Assembly: GCA_029204225.1 (NCBI GenBank)
Contig: CM055098.1
Location: forward strand, 11,679,552-11,743,551
DNA length: 64,000 nt
Origin: Diphasiastrum complanatum
Lineage: Eukaryota > Streptophyta > Lycopodiopsida > Lycopodiales > Lycopodiaceae
Reading direction: 5' to 3'
Positions 33,360-47,039 of this stretch are shown piece after piece (position 1 is the stretch's first letter; every line of letters begins with the position of its first letter). The notes under the pieces are model-generated. The model had not been told where the DNA came from, did no database searches, and saw only the letters and a list, made by a program, of their open reading frames with translations. The position numbers and the translations under genes were made by a program.

Positions 33360-34055
33360 CTATTGACACACTACCAATTTCTTCAATTTTACACCATTTT
33401 TAGTGTAAATGAATTTTCTAGTGCCTTCATAAGATGCAAGATGAGTGAAAGATTCTCTTTGGCTAGTCATATGAGAGCTAGCACCACTATCTATCCACCA
33501 AGGGTTCTCACCTTTAAAGCTAGAAGAAGAGTAAATAGATTTCTCATTTTCACTCTCCTCTCCCTCATTAGAAAGATTAGCTTGCTTACCAAAAGACTTT
33601 TTCTTCTCGAAGCATTTCGAAGAAAAACGTCCCTTCTTACAATAGAAGAGTTTCATCTTAGATTTGTCCTTGTTGCCACTTGTTGCCACTTGTTGATGAT
33701 TGTAATGCATCATCACCATCCTCCTTGACTTTGTCCTTCTTCTTTAAATGTGTCTTCCTTTTTTTTTTCCTTTGCCTTGGATGATGAGACTTATCTTCCC
33801 CTTCCTTTGCCATGATTTGCCCCATCCTAGCAAGCTTGTGCTCTTGCCCACTCTCCTTGGCCATCAAGACACCTTGTAGGCTCTCCATGGATGGAAGCCC
33901 CCTTGAATAGCATAAAATTGCACAATGTTGTCCAATTCTGGGTATGACATGGAATATTCTAGAATATGACAAGAGGCTTCTGCAAGAAGCCCAACCATTA
34001 TGTCACAACAGAAGTAGAGAGTCAGAAGTATTAGAAATAGGCAACCAGTTGGCAT
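33360..34055 (-). pseudogene. Copia gag/protease relic
   Basis: The C-terminal part of gag is Lys/Glu-rich with a degenerate zinc knuckle (FYCKKGRFSSKCFEK), followed by the copia protease motif WWIDSGASSHMT with the catalytic Asp intact (about 33480-33515), and FTHLASYEG. Frameshifts separate the frames 33360-33719, 33658-33972 and 33864-34055. Confidence 0.75.
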
Positions 34056-35089
34056 CCTTTATGTGTGAGTTCAACGTCTTTGTTGCATTTTCCAAAATGC
34101 GAAACTAGCGTAGTTCAACAACAGCTTCATCTTTTTCGCATTTTCTCGAAATGCGACACTTAGGCATAGTCCAAAGTTCAACCATTTTAGGGCACCTTCG
34201 GCTTTTTCGCAAAAAACCCGAAGAGAGAAAAAAAGCGAAGGTCGTCTATTTTGAACAAAGGACGTTCCCAGCCACTTCCCAAAATTTGCGAAGTGAGAGA
34301 TAGCCACTTCCCCTAAAAGCGAAGTGAGAGAATCTGCGATGTCCTCATCTGCGTCAACGATCTCGAAATTGAATACACTTTGTATAGTTGTCATTCTGTC
34401 ATTGTAGCGCAACTACTCCCTAAGTACCATGAGATACTTAATTAGATGGCAAGCATTCATTGTAATTAGATACAGAGATGCGGTATATAAATACAACATC
34501 AAAGCACATTTTACTTGATGCTCCGTCCATGAGACGTATTATTTGCGCCTCCCAGTCATCCCAACAATTTTAGTTGTAATTGTTATTTTGTTGTGCTTTA
34601 GTGTAATATAGCAACAACGTGCTTTCTATCTGTGTATAACGTAGATGAATGCTTGTTGTGATTGAATGCACTTTATTGCTGTTTGATAACATTTGTTCAC
34701 TCACTCTGATCAGAACACGGACATTTATGAATCCTCAGTTTCTGATCAGACGATGGCTGTCTTTGACGCTTGAGGAAGTTGCGCTATCACACTGCTATTT
34801 CAATCTATTTCAAAACTAAACTTCATATTGAATCTGATTTTCAGTAATACAACACACACACAAACCATTTCTAATCTCTTTGGTGGATTGTACTCTCGTT
34901 TTTGTGAGTATGAACTAATTTTTAAGATCCTGTTGGGCAACTAGAACACTTAAAGTTGTGATTATACTTAGCATAAGCTTTCTATTATATTGTTTTTGCA
35001 TCTAGCATCTGATTGTAACAGGAGAGCTATTGCAATATTTCTGCTCTCTTCTCTGTTCACGTTCTTTGCACTCCCTTGTCCCATCAGAT
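34056..35089 (+). mobile_element. 5' LTR region of the forward copia element
   Basis: The LTR of the copia at 35.1-38.7 kb must end at about 35086 (...CCCATCA), just before its primer site; its start was not found. A plant TATA box, TATATAAATA, lies at 34484-34493. The part 34080-34330 is rich in TTCGCATTTT, GCGAAG and TGCGA motifs in both orientations. Confidence 0.5.
34484..34493 (+). promoter_or_regulatory. TATA box in copia LTR
   Basis: TATATAAATA about 600 bp before the primer site, on the coding strand. It is the expected core promoter position inside an LTR. Confidence 0.45.
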
Positions 35090-35102
35090 TGGTATCAGAG
35101 CG
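35090..35102 (+). promoter_or_regulatory. Copia primer binding site
   Basis: TGGTATCAGAGCG, the standard plant copia primer site with one variant last base, 65 bp before the gag ATG. Confidence 0.8.
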
Positions 35103-35154
35103 TAGCTCATATAAACTGAGAGATTAAGTGTGTTCTATTTGTATTACTGTTAGT

Positions 35155-35960
35155 ATGTCTCATATAGGTAGCTCCTCGTCTTTATCATCCAACGAAGCTA
35201 GAGTCATTGACAAGTTCAATGGTTCTAACTTCTACATCTGGAAGTTAAAACTCCGGATGATGTTGATAGATAGAGATCTTTGGGATGTAGTAGAAGGTGC
35301 TGACTTGAAACCAGAAGATGGTGATCAAGTGAAGGCATGGAAGACCAAAGATCAGAAGGCCTTAGCATGCATCACACTCAATCTGGCTGACTCCCTAAGG
35401 ATTCATTAGATTTGTTATCAAATCTCTATGAGACTCATGATCTAACCACTAGATTACATCTGAGAAGGAAGTTCGTTACTCTTAGCATGTCTAATTCTAC
35501 TACCATCACTTCTCACATCAACAGCTTCAAGTCTTTATTGAATCAGTTATCAGCTGTAGGATGTTCTCTTTAAAATGATGATGTCGTCATGACTTTGCTT
35601 TCTTTTCTTCCAAAGTTGTATGAACACTTTGTGGTGATGATCTCCACACAACCCAACCTCACTCTTCAAAAGGTGATTGGTCAGCTACTTCAAGAAGAAA
35701 TGCGGAGAAAGACTAGTAGCCTGTCTATCAAAGACAAATCCATGGCTCTATACACCAAGAAGAAAGACTACTCCAAGGGCAAGAATCAAGTGCAGAAGCA
35801 ACAACAGAATCCTCATACTCAAGGTGAGAATTGCAAGAGAGCCAATCACAACATCAAGGAGTGTCGTATCCGGATCTACAACAAGGTGAAGAAGCAACAA
35901 CAGCAACAACCAGACTCCTCCAACATGGTGGAATTCAAGGAGCAAGATACACATTTTTTA
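35155..35960 (+). pseudogene. Copia gag relic (forward element)
   Basis: Starts at ATG 35155 (MSHIGSSSS). FNGSNFYIWKLKLRMMLIDRDLW is the typical copia gag N-terminus. A frameshift and stop follow SLRIH at 35408. Gag continues as VMTLLSFLPKLYEHFVVMI (35589 on) and a Lys/Gln-rich nucleic-acid-binding region with only part of a zinc knuckle (ENCKRANHNIKECR). Confidence 0.82.
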
Positions 35961-36266
35961 ATGGCTTACAACAACATGAACAAAGACTGTGATAGTTGGT
36001 ACCTGGATAGCGGCGCTACCCAACACATGACCTCTTGCAAGGAATGGTTTACCGATTATGCAGCTTACAGTAGAGAGCAATTCATCTACCTCGGAGATTC
36101 AAGCACCATACGTGTGGAAGGCAAAGGAACAATGAAGATCACTTTCAACAAAGATCTTTCTATTTGTGTTCCCAACGTCCTTCACGTTCCTCAGCTATCA
36201 AAGAACATGTTATCAGTCTCTAAGATAACTGATGAGGGCTACACTGTTACTTTCTCATCTGAGTAG
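35961..36266 (+). pseudogene. Copia protease relic (forward element)
   Basis: SWYLDSGATQHMTSCKEWF (about 35995-36051) is the aspartic protease active site with its Asp kept. GDSSTIRVEGKGTM and VLHVPQLSKNMLSVSKI follow, as in intact copia proteases. The frame ends at a TAG at 36264. Confidence 0.85.
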
Positions 36267-37200
36267 TGTACAATATTCGATGAAGATACTACTCTGACTA
36301 CATGCACTAGAGTCGAAAATCTTTATGTACTCTCTAATTTAGTTGCATTAGCTAGTATCTCTAATGAAAATGTAAACGATAATGCTATTCTGTGGCATAG
36401 TCGATTTGGACACCTGAATACAAGATCACTTTCCTTTATGCACTATAATAACTTAGTTGATGGATTGTATTTCCCTTCTTCATTAGATAGAAAATTTTTC
36501 TTTTGTGAATCATGCATCTATGGCAAACACTCTAGAAGCAAGTTCCCAAATCACATTCCATCAAAACAAAGCATGTATTGGATCTTGTGCATAGCAATCT
36601 TTGTGGTCCAATGCCCACTCCATCCTTAGGAGATGCAATCTATTTTATCGCTTTCATAGATGATTATTCTAGATGGTCTACAGTCATGTTCATTAAGCAC
36701 AAATCTGAAGCCTTTGAATGCTTCAAGAGATTCAAGGCCATGGCTGAGAAAGAAACGTCTACAAAAGTGAAGGCACTCCGAACTGATGGTGGTGGCGAAT
36801 ACCTCTCTAATGAGATGTCCGACTACATGGCTGAACATGGCATTAGAAGATAGTTCACCACTTCCTATTCACCTCAACAAAACAGGATTGCAAAAAGGAA
36901 GAATTGAACTCTTCTCAACTCAGCCATATCTATGCTGCACCAAAGCCGTCAACAACAAAACTCCTCATGAAGTTTGGCATGGGTACAAGCCTAGTGTCAG
37001 CCATTTAAAAATATTTGGTTGTATATGTTTTGGTCACATTCCTCAACAGCTTAAGAAGAAGCTTGATCGTAGGACAAATAAATGTATTTTCATTGGCTAT
37101 CCTGATGAACATAAAGCTTATAAATTTATGATCCATCCACCAATGTAGTATTTGTCTCTAGGGATGTAATATTTCAAGAACATAGATTTCAAACAACCAT
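36267..37200 (+). pseudogene. Copia integrase relic (forward element)
   Basis: GAG-pre-integrase motifs (LWHSRFGHLN, CESCIYGKHSR) are followed by the integrase core. The first catalytic Asp is replaced (HSNLCGP where copia has HSDLCGP), LRTDGGGEY keeps the second, and the Glu-containing block reads IAKRKN in place of VAERKN. After a deletion come TPHEVWHGYKPSVSHLKIFGC and IFIGYPDEHKAYKF. Two of the three catalytic residues have changed and several frameshifts are present. Confidence 0.82.
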
Positions 37201-37439
37201 CGATAATCGATGCTATGTCATTTCATCCTATTTGACGTAGCATGGAATCTTCCAACGATAATGTTTCTTCTATAGAACCTGCAGCTACAACTACAGAAGC
37301 TGAGCACTAGACAATACTTGTCATCAAACCAGACCAAGTCAGCAGCTCGAGCAGATCTGGAGAAATTCAAGAAGAAGCATCGTCGCATCCTGGTCAACCA
37401 AATGTCCACAGATCCTCATGGATTCGGACAGTTCCTGAG

Positions 37440-38735
37440 AGGTATACACCTCAATCATTTTGGACTTCATCAGAAGAACCAGAGAGCCTAGCCGAAGAAA
37501 TTAACTCCAAGGATGTTGTGAAGTGGCAAGAAACTATGGAAAGCCAGTACAACTCAATTTTGACAAACCAGACCTAGACACTAGTCAACTTCCCCACTCA
37601 CAAGAGAATTATAGACAACAAGTGGATCTTTAAGAAGAAGATCAACTCTGATGGTTCCATTGCTAAATGGAAAGCACGGCTGGTTGCTAAAGAATTCACT
37701 CAAGTCCAAGGAGTGGATTATCAAAAAAATTTCAGTCATGTCATCAAGATGCAGTCAATCAGGACTCTGATTGTGTTAGCAGTCACAGAAGACCTCGAAA
37801 TACACCAAATTCTCAATGGCAACGTCAAAGAGGAGTTGTATACCTTCCAACCAGAAGGATTCGAAGTCAAAGGCCAAGAGCACAAAGTGTGCAAGCTGCA
37901 CAAAGCAATCTACGGTCTGAAATAGGCCGCAAGAGCATGGCTCGATAGAATCAACTCTTATCTCATTCAATTGGGATTTGCAAACAATTTAGCTAACTAT
38001 AGTATTTATTTGAAGCATATAGGCACCAATTCAATTCACATAGCTCTTTACGTAGATGATGCACTTATTTTGTCTAACACACTTCTCTTCTACACACTAC
38101 TAAGAGTGATCTGTCAAAGGAGTTTGACATGACTGATTTAGGAGCTGTCCATTCTTTGCTAGAAATTCACATTACTAGAAATAGGCTTCAAAAGAAGATC
38201 TATCTTAGTCAGCAGACATATCTAAAAGGCATTTTAGAAAAATTTCATATGTCTGATTGCAAATCAATTGATACTCCAATGGATCCAAATATAGTATTGA
38301 CTAAACCTACTTGTGCTAATTCTGATAGTGAAGTACTCGACATAGCGAAGTACCCTTATCATTCACTAATAGGATCTTTGATGTATGCAATGTTGTGTAC
38401 CAGACCAGATTTAGCATACACTGTTAGCACGTTAAGTCAATTCATGTCTAATCCTAGGATCTCTAATTGGAAAGCATTAAAGAGAGTGATGAGATATATT
38501 CAGGGAAGTTTAGATCACATTTTATGTTATGATGGAAATGCAATCGACAAACTCGTCTTGCGAGGCTACTTCAACTCAGATTGGGGAGGAACAGTCTCTA
38601 CCAAAAAATCTACCTCCGGGTTTCGTTTCTATCTAGCAAGGGACCGATTTCGTGGAACTCAAGAAAGCAGAAATCAGTTGCACTTTCTTCGACCGAGGCA
38701 GAGTACACTGTAACAAAACTAATTCCACTTAAAGT
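37440..38735 (+). pseudogene. Copia RT/RNase H relic (forward element)
   Basis: RT blocks in order: KWIFKKKINSDGSIAKWKARLVAKEF, an IHQILNGNVKEELY segment in place of the usual QMDVKTAFLNG, VCKLHKAIYGLK then a stop, and YVDDALIL at 38049-38072 with both catalytic Asp. RNase H follows (GSLMYAMLCTRPDLAYTVS, YFNSDWGG, then in another frame SVALSSTEAEYTVTK). Homology stops abruptly at about 38735, where an unrelated insertion begins. The missing end seems to lie at 39586-39692. Confidence 0.85.
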
Positions 38736-39085
38736 CTTCACTCTCAAAAAAAATTTATTAGGAATCTCTTCTTTCTTTTGAATGCTTTGAAAGGTTTGTC
38801 TTCTTAGAGTCAACACTCTAGAAGTAGACTTGGATTCATAAAGCTTCTTCAAAGCTTCCTAAGCGTCTTGAGATGAATTGGACTTACCAATCTCCTTGAG
38901 TAGCTCATTGGTAACATGCATCTTGATCATGTGTAGAGATTTCTTAGCTCTCTTGTCATAACTCAATTGCTCTTGTTGAACCAAGGGTCTCTCCTCCAAC
39001 CCTACAACAATATCCATCAACTCGTGTATTTCAAAAAGTGATTACATTCTCACCTTCCATGTAGAGTAGTTCTCTTTCAACTTGT
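38736..39085 (-). pseudogene. Copia gag fragment, reverse strand, inserted
   Basis: On the minus strand, frames descending from about 39080 show NYSTWKV, IHELMDIVVGLEE, KRAKKSLHMIKMHVTNELL and ALKKLYESKSTSRVLTL, the UBN2-type gag of another copia family. It lies between the forward copia's RNase H and that element's tail, so it is part of the sequence that split it. Confidence 0.7.
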
Positions 39086-39365
39086 TCCAATGCACAAAGC
39101 ACTTTTTTGAGATACAACAAATGTTTTCAAAAAGAAATCACAAAGATACGGAACCTCTCAATTCTCTTCTTGCACTTATAACTAGCAAATCAACACATAG
39201 AATGAATGAAGTTGTTGTCCATAAAAAAATAGTAAGCTACTATATTTCTCACGCGTGGATCCGAATACAACATAATATGAGCATTCTACACACAAGATTG
39301 CAAGATATCACCAACATAGTGCACCAATGGATAGATGAACCCAAGAGAACTCATGTATAAGCATG

Positions 39366-39528
<163 letters not shown>

Positions 39529-39585
39529 TTGTTCTGAACTTTCAACTTCAATATGTTTAGTTCTAGAATGATGTCCTATTGCCAG

Positions 39586-39692
39586 TATGTTGGCTGATAT
39601 CTTGACTAAGCCTCTGTCAAGAGAAAGGCGTGTTGTATTATGTAGCTTGCTCTATTTTATTCAAGAATCTAGGAGTTAAGATTAAGGAGGGG
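39586..39692 (+). pseudogene. End of copia RNase H and polypurine tract
   Basis: MLADILTKPLSRER, the conserved last motif of copia RNase H (ADILTKPL), is followed after about 70 bp by the polypurine tract aaggagggg (39684-39692). It probably ends the forward copia broken at 38735. Confidence 0.75.
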
Positions 39693-41400
<1,708 letters not shown>

Positions 41401-41410
41401 ACACCCTACA

Positions 41411-41429
41411 GTGGCGTCGTTGCCGGGGA
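41411..41429 (+). promoter_or_regulatory. tRNA-Asp-type primer binding site of a gypsy element
   Basis: TGGCGTCGTTGCCGGGGA (41412-41429) follows an LTR-like end (ccctaca). It differs by one base from the TGGCGCCGTTGCCGGGGA site used by plant Tat/Athila gypsy elements, complementary to tRNA-Asp. The gypsy gag at 42711 lies downstream on the same strand. Confidence 0.7.
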
Positions 41430-41734
41430 TAGGATTCACTAACTAGTTTTAGTTGCATTCTTAGTTGCTTTTGCTTTTTTGGCTTGTTCTGAGTGGATTT
41501 TGGGGTAGATTTAGCTAGTTTTTTGTACTTTCTTGTGCTTGGACTATTCACAACTAGCGGAGGAGGTGTAGAAGGGTAGTGGAGACCCAAAACAGTCTCT
41601 AAGGGCTTGCATCCAACCAAAAACCTTGAAAAACTATAAAATTATTCAAATCTATTTTTGGAGAGAAGAGTGGCCAAAAACCACTCCAGTCCTTAATTTT
41701 CTTTGCATGACTAGCAGCAGCACCAGACCTACAT

Positions 41735-42465
41735 AGAAGCCTGCGAGGGTTACTTCTCAACAGATTTCAAAAACAGAGAAAAACCATAAAAAAAATGAAA
41801 AAAAAAAAAAAACTCAAATCTTCATAAGAACCCTCGTAGAGCCTTCTAAAACTCCATCTCAGTGACACAAGAACACAGAGAAGGCTGCGAGGGTTCATTC
41901 CTAGAAGAAGTGCCCATGCGAAGGTCCCTAAGTGAAAAAAGACAGAAAAAGAGCTGTGAACCCTCACAAACAATAAATTCTTGAGTTCCAGTGGCAGGTA
42001 GCCTTCGTAGAGAATTCTGAAGTTCCATCTCAGTGAGACAAGGATACAGAAGAGTCTGCGAGAGTTATTTTGATCCCACTGAGCCAAAAAGTGGATTTAA
42101 GTGCCTAAAAATCAAGAAAATAAGAAGATCCAAATATCCACACATAACTAACCTTTGCAGACCATCCCATTGTCTTCAAAATGTCATTTTGCATTTGTGA
42201 TGTTTTCTACCAGAGTTAGTACATGATATTGGTGAAGATTATAGCAAAACAATTTTTCTTAACCCTTGCAGACCATGAAAATTTCAGCTCCTGCAAGAGT
42301 TAACCTTCGCAAACTTTTTCCAAAGTTAGATCCATACCAGATCCAGCTCCAATGAAGCTTGCGAGAGTTACTTCCCAGTATTTTTGAGAAAATCAAGGTT
42401 TTTGACTAAAAAACAATTGAAGAACCCTCGCACAGCCAATTTTCACACGAATAACCTTCTCAGAT
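41735..42465. repeat. Dispersed GCGAGGGTTA motif cluster in gypsy leader
   Basis: At least a dozen variants of tgcgagggtta or its complement taaccctcgca occur in 730 bp, for example near 41739, 41831, 41885, 41962, 42057, 42152, 42261, 42290-42315, 42369 and 42424. Spacing is irregular and orientation alternates. No coding role is visible. Confidence 0.6.
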
Positions 42466-42710
42466 AGGATTAATAGCTAGATTTACACCAGATCAAGCTC
42501 TTGTGAAAATCTTAGGACAATCCAAACAAGGATCAAAAAGTTATCAAGGAAAAACCATCGTAAGAGGCCTAAAACCACACTATCGGCCAACCAAACTGAT
42601 CATATATCTTAGAATCCAGCTTGAATTCTACTAAATCAGCAAGATACAACATCCTTGGACTCTACCGCGGAATAAATCTGAGATCCGGATGATTAGTATC
42701 CAGAAGAATA

Positions 42711-43880
42711 GTGAATCAAACACCAAACCTTCCTAGTGTTGTAGCCATGCAAATCGAGGCAAAAGCAGAGCTAGCACCAATGGATACTATGGGTCAATCC
42801 GTACCGATTGTCACACCCTTGCAAGTAGTCTGGAGAGCACCTTGCATGGAAATACCTAAATATGATGGGTCATCAGATCCTATTAGATTCATCCAGATCT
42901 ACCAGCAAGCATGTGAAATTTATGGAGATCGGACACCGGCGGAGAAACTGATGTTGCTCTGGTAGCTGTAGCACAAGATTGATTCTTCAACCTATCGAAA
43001 GAAGAGAAGGCCACTTGGAAAGACGTTAAAGCGGCTCTCATCATGCACTTTAAGCCAAGAAAGTTCTTGAAAGACAATTTTCTCCTACTGAGCAAGGTCA
43101 AAATGGGCAAAAGAGAAAGGGTCGGGGACTACATAGAATGGGTCAAATACTTAAAATCCGAATGCAATGTAGCCCTAACTCCTGATCATGTGGTTATTAT
43201 GTGGTTCCTCGCGAGGTTACCATGAAGTAACAAAAGGGAACTTAAACGACGAAAAAAGTACGCTACATTGCAAGAAGCCATGGAAGATGCCATCAGGGAA
43301 GAAGACGAGGGTTCAGACAAAGAATCATATCTGACCACCACCGACTCCCTTGGTAGCATTGTCATCCAATGCATCTAATGTATCAACGGAGCTGTTGATG
43401 GAGCAAAGGACGAAGTTACACAAGCAACAAATGGAACAACTAACGACGTAGTTTGATCATAAAAAGAAGGCCTCGCAGGGAACTGTAGCACCAACTCCAA
43501 ATCCACCAGAACAGAACTAACTACAATATCTCCAACGAGAGAATGTATGGTGTTCAATTTGTACCCATAACCATACAGCAAATGAGTGTCCAGTTTTGAA
43601 GCAAAATCTCAAACTGATAGAGAGGTTTTGCCACCTGTGCAATGCATCATCGCACGAAATAGCATTTTTTCCATTCAACCCTCGGATCATAAACAAAAGA
43701 GGAATCAGTATCAGATCTCTTATCCTTACCATTAGGGAGCACCGAATGCAGCATCGCGGTATGGCACGTCAAATAACCAACAATGCATGGCCTTACCTGC
43801 ACCACCAGGGGCAGCTAACAACCAAGTGGCTCATGTAAATTTGGCCACAGCAGAACAAGAACCACCACCCCAACCTGAGC
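42711..43880 (+). pseudogene. Ty3/gypsy gag relic
   Basis: MEIPKYDGSSDPIRFIQIYQQA (42847 on), then in other frames FKPRKFLKDNFLLLSKVKMGKRERVGDYIEWVKYL (43046 on), are the retrotransposon gag core. A zinc-knuckle-like CSICTHNHTANEC (about 43552-43590) and a second Cys-rich stretch (RFCHLCNASSH) follow. Several stops and frameshifts are present. Gag ends near 43880, where a reverse-strand RT begins. Confidence 0.72.
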
Positions 43881-43949
43881 AATAGTAGTGGTACGGTCCA
43901 AAAGATGCGTTTGTCGATCTAGCAATCAACAAATACTCCATCCACTCCA

Positions 43950-44870
43950 CTTAGCCCTCCGGCTTTGCTTCTTTTAGCCTTTCAAGGCCTAGGTAAGAGG
44001 AAATGCCAATCGAGCAAATTGGGAAATATGCCGATGGAAAAATCCTACAAACCCCAAGAAAGACTTGATTTTTTGAACTATGGTAAGAATAGGCCATTCA
44101 ATAACCCTCTGAATACGATCAGCCTCGATCTCCACTCCTCATTTGGAAATCTTATGTCCCACGTAAACAAACTCCTTAGCAAAAAAGTCACACTTAGACT
44201 CTTTGGCAAAGAGCTTTTCCCTTCTTAGGATGTCTAGAACAATCCTAAGATGCTCTTTATGTTCCACCAAAGTATTATTGAACACTACGATATCATCTAA
44301 GAATACCACTATGAATCTTCCCAAATATGGCCTGAACAAATTGTTCATCATCTGTTGGAAAGTTGCCGGTGCATTGGTCAGACCAAAAGGCAACACCAAA
44401 AATTCATAGTGACTAAAGTGAGTCCGAAAACCCGTTTTTGGTATATCTTCTACCCTAATGCGTATCTGATGGTATCTCGATCTTAGATCAATCTTGGTAA
44501 AGTACTTAGCACCACCAAGATAATCTATTAGGTCATCCATCTACGGTAGTGGATATCTATTCTTAACGGTTACCTTGTTCAATTTCTTATAATCTACGCA
44601 AAACCTTATAGTCCCATCCTTCTTGGCAACCAAAACCATTGGTGAAGCCCAAGGAGACTTACTAGGTTGTACCTACCCCTTCTTCAAGTAATCATGTAAA
44701 TGCGTACTTACCTCAGCCTCTTTTGATGCACTCATCCGATAAGGATGCTGTGCGATCGGAATTGAACCAGGTATAAGGTCGATTTTATGATCAACTGTCC
44801 TTTCGGGTGATAGACCTATAGGAAGGTCTAAAAAAACATTACTATATGTGTCAATAGTGTATGTAATCAA
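43950..44870 (-). pseudogene. Ty3/gypsy reverse transcriptase relic, reverse strand
   Basis: On the minus strand from 44870: a DLPIGLSPERTVDHKIDL lead-in, [19 protein letters not shown], then a long frame (44540-44139) with [29 protein letters not shown], catalytic FLDDIVVF and the AKESKCDFF thumb. FLGFVGFFHRHISQFARLAFPLT (near 44020) is the RNase H hinge, after which homology ends at about 43950. It is well preserved apart from two or three stops. Confidence 0.87.
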
Positions 44871-46062
44871 ACTACAATGAGAGACAAGCTCATCGATGTT
44901 CTAGTGAGGGCAAGTATGGTTTTAGAAGCCATGCAAGACACTTTTACCATAGCTTCTATCCGTAGATAGCAGATGTATCAAGCGCTATCAGCGCACCACC
45001 ATCAAGTGTAGCGTTTGCTAAAATTCGTGATCCATACCACATGAAACCAACCATTATGTGCACTTAGATACATCATAAAGAGTAGTAGAAGCACGATTGA
45101 AAGCCAAAGTGTTTATGCCATAAGAGTATGCAATGCTTCATTCTCAAATACCAATCAAAGTAGTTGGTGGATCATGATCCAGCGCCCACCCTTTATCATT
45201 TTATTAGTATGAAAACCCAAAACAAGCCATGAAAATATCAACCAATAATGAAAACAAGAAAGTATCATACCATAATGAGTAATGATGATGATCGTCTGCT
45301 CGTAGATGGTTGCTACAAAGCGTAAGTCAGCATGAAGAGAGGGAGGAGGAGAAGGAGAAAGTGTGGTAGCGCTGTAAAAGTGGCACCCTTAATTTTACTA
45401 TTTTTCAAGTCAAAGCTAGACATATTTTCTATATATGATTATATTTGATATATGATCGAACACTTGATGTAGAGTTGGTTTTGGAATGGGATTAGTATAG
45501 ATGATCTTTACAGTAAAAAACATGCAGCTTTCTATTTTAATATATGGAAGGCTAGAAATAGTACTATTTCTCAACATTACAATTTGTTTTTATTGATTCT
45601 AAGTTTCTTTTCTAGGACAATTTATTTTTTTAGATGATCTAGCTTGCATTTGTCCAATGTTAGTAACTAACAATATGGAGAATTTTGGTGTTAAAACTTT
45701 GTCACAAAACCTTAATTTTTTTGGGGTAATAGCATCTATGGGGAATAAATAAGAGTTGCTCTTTGTTATATAGTATCCATTTCATGAAGTATTGTGTTTT
45801 CTCCATGGGAACACATCATCATAGTTACAATGTACTAGCATTTTTAATGTAAAATGCTAGGTTAGACCTAACGTAGATGCACAAGGCCCCAAACATGTCA
45901 AGCTACAACTACATAGAAAGAATTTTACCCAACTTGCTCCACAAGCCTTGACATATGATACAATAATTTTAAATTCACTATTTTCAAATATTTCCACCTA
46001 AAGACAAAGAATTAAAGTATTTTCTTTCATGGGTAGTGCTGCTACACTAACAATGATACAAT
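44871..46062. other. No gene recognised
   Basis: No protein motif was read on either strand. On the minus strand this lies upstream of the gypsy RT, where protease should be, but none is visible. From about 45370 the sequence becomes plain AT-rich intergenic DNA. Confidence 0.4.
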
Positions 46063-46314
46063 CATAAGCTTAAAGAGAACATTATGATCAATAATTGCAT
46101 TCCATTGAAGTGATACCACAATGCAAGGACTAGTATAATAGAATGCATATGTGTCTTAAACATCGACAAAGAGCTCAGGAGCACTACCCATAATACATTC
46201 ATAAGCTTAAAGAGAACATTGTGATCAATAATTGCATTCCATTGAAGTGATACCACAATGCAAGAACTAGTATAATAGAATGCATATGTGTCTTAAACAT
46301 CGACAAAGAGCTCA
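46063..46314. repeat. 115-bp direct repeat, two copies
   Basis: 46063-46177 and 46200-46314 start cataagcttaaagagaac and end gacaaagagctca. I see only two or three differences between them, so the duplication is recent. Confidence 0.85.
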
Positions 46315-47039
46315 TGGTTGAACTATAGTATTTGCACAAATGCTAAGCATTAGATTTTAGAAGATAAAAAGTTGCAAATCCCAATCACATCTTTAGCATT
46401 TATTCTTTTGGTCCACACCCCACTAAAAGTTTTTTATTAGCTAAATGTGAGTTTCATGAGAAATAAGGGGCACAAAGAACTAGACACATAAGGATATGAT
46501 GATGCACACTATCATCATTCTACGATAGGATGCATGATAAAAATTGGTCCAATGCACTAACAACACAATAATAATTTAAAATATACATTGAACATTCATA
46601 AATTTTTGTTGAAAATGATCAACTAGATTAAGATGAATGACAAATATATGCTAGATATAGGAAAGTAACAAACAGTTTCAAAATTATCGTAGGCCCATAT
46701 GTGCAAGATCAAAAGTAATTGTACATCTAAGCCTCTGGCTTTGATTGAGAACAGACCTTGTCGAAATTTGACTCGTAAAGGCCTTGTTACTTGGGACCAT
46801 ATTATCAAAATGGCTATTTAGGGCCCTTGACAAGTCATATGCAAAATCTCCTACTCCTCTATATTTTCTGCTACCAAAGAACCCAATTTCACTTTCTCGC
46901 GGTAAAACTCCAAATGGAATGTTTCTAACCCCTCCCACCTATGGAAGTCTAGATTTTGTCGTAATCGTAAAATCATAATTGGCAAGCTTATAGTCTTCTC
47001 TTTGAGAATCCTTTAGTTCTCTCTCCATGTTCGTGCCAA
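46315..47039. other. No gene recognised
   Basis: AT-rich. The part after about 46700 may be the upstream portion of the LINE tail at 47040, but no motif is clear. Confidence 0.35.

Larger units (their letters stand above)
31850..34055 (-). mobile_element. Ty1/copia relic, reverse strand
   Basis: Read on the minus strand from 34055 down, the fragments appear in copia order: gag with zinc knuckle, protease, then RT and RNase H. Integrase is not readable, so the 32.5-33.35 kb stretch must include deletions. No LTRs or target duplication could be placed. Confidence 0.7.
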
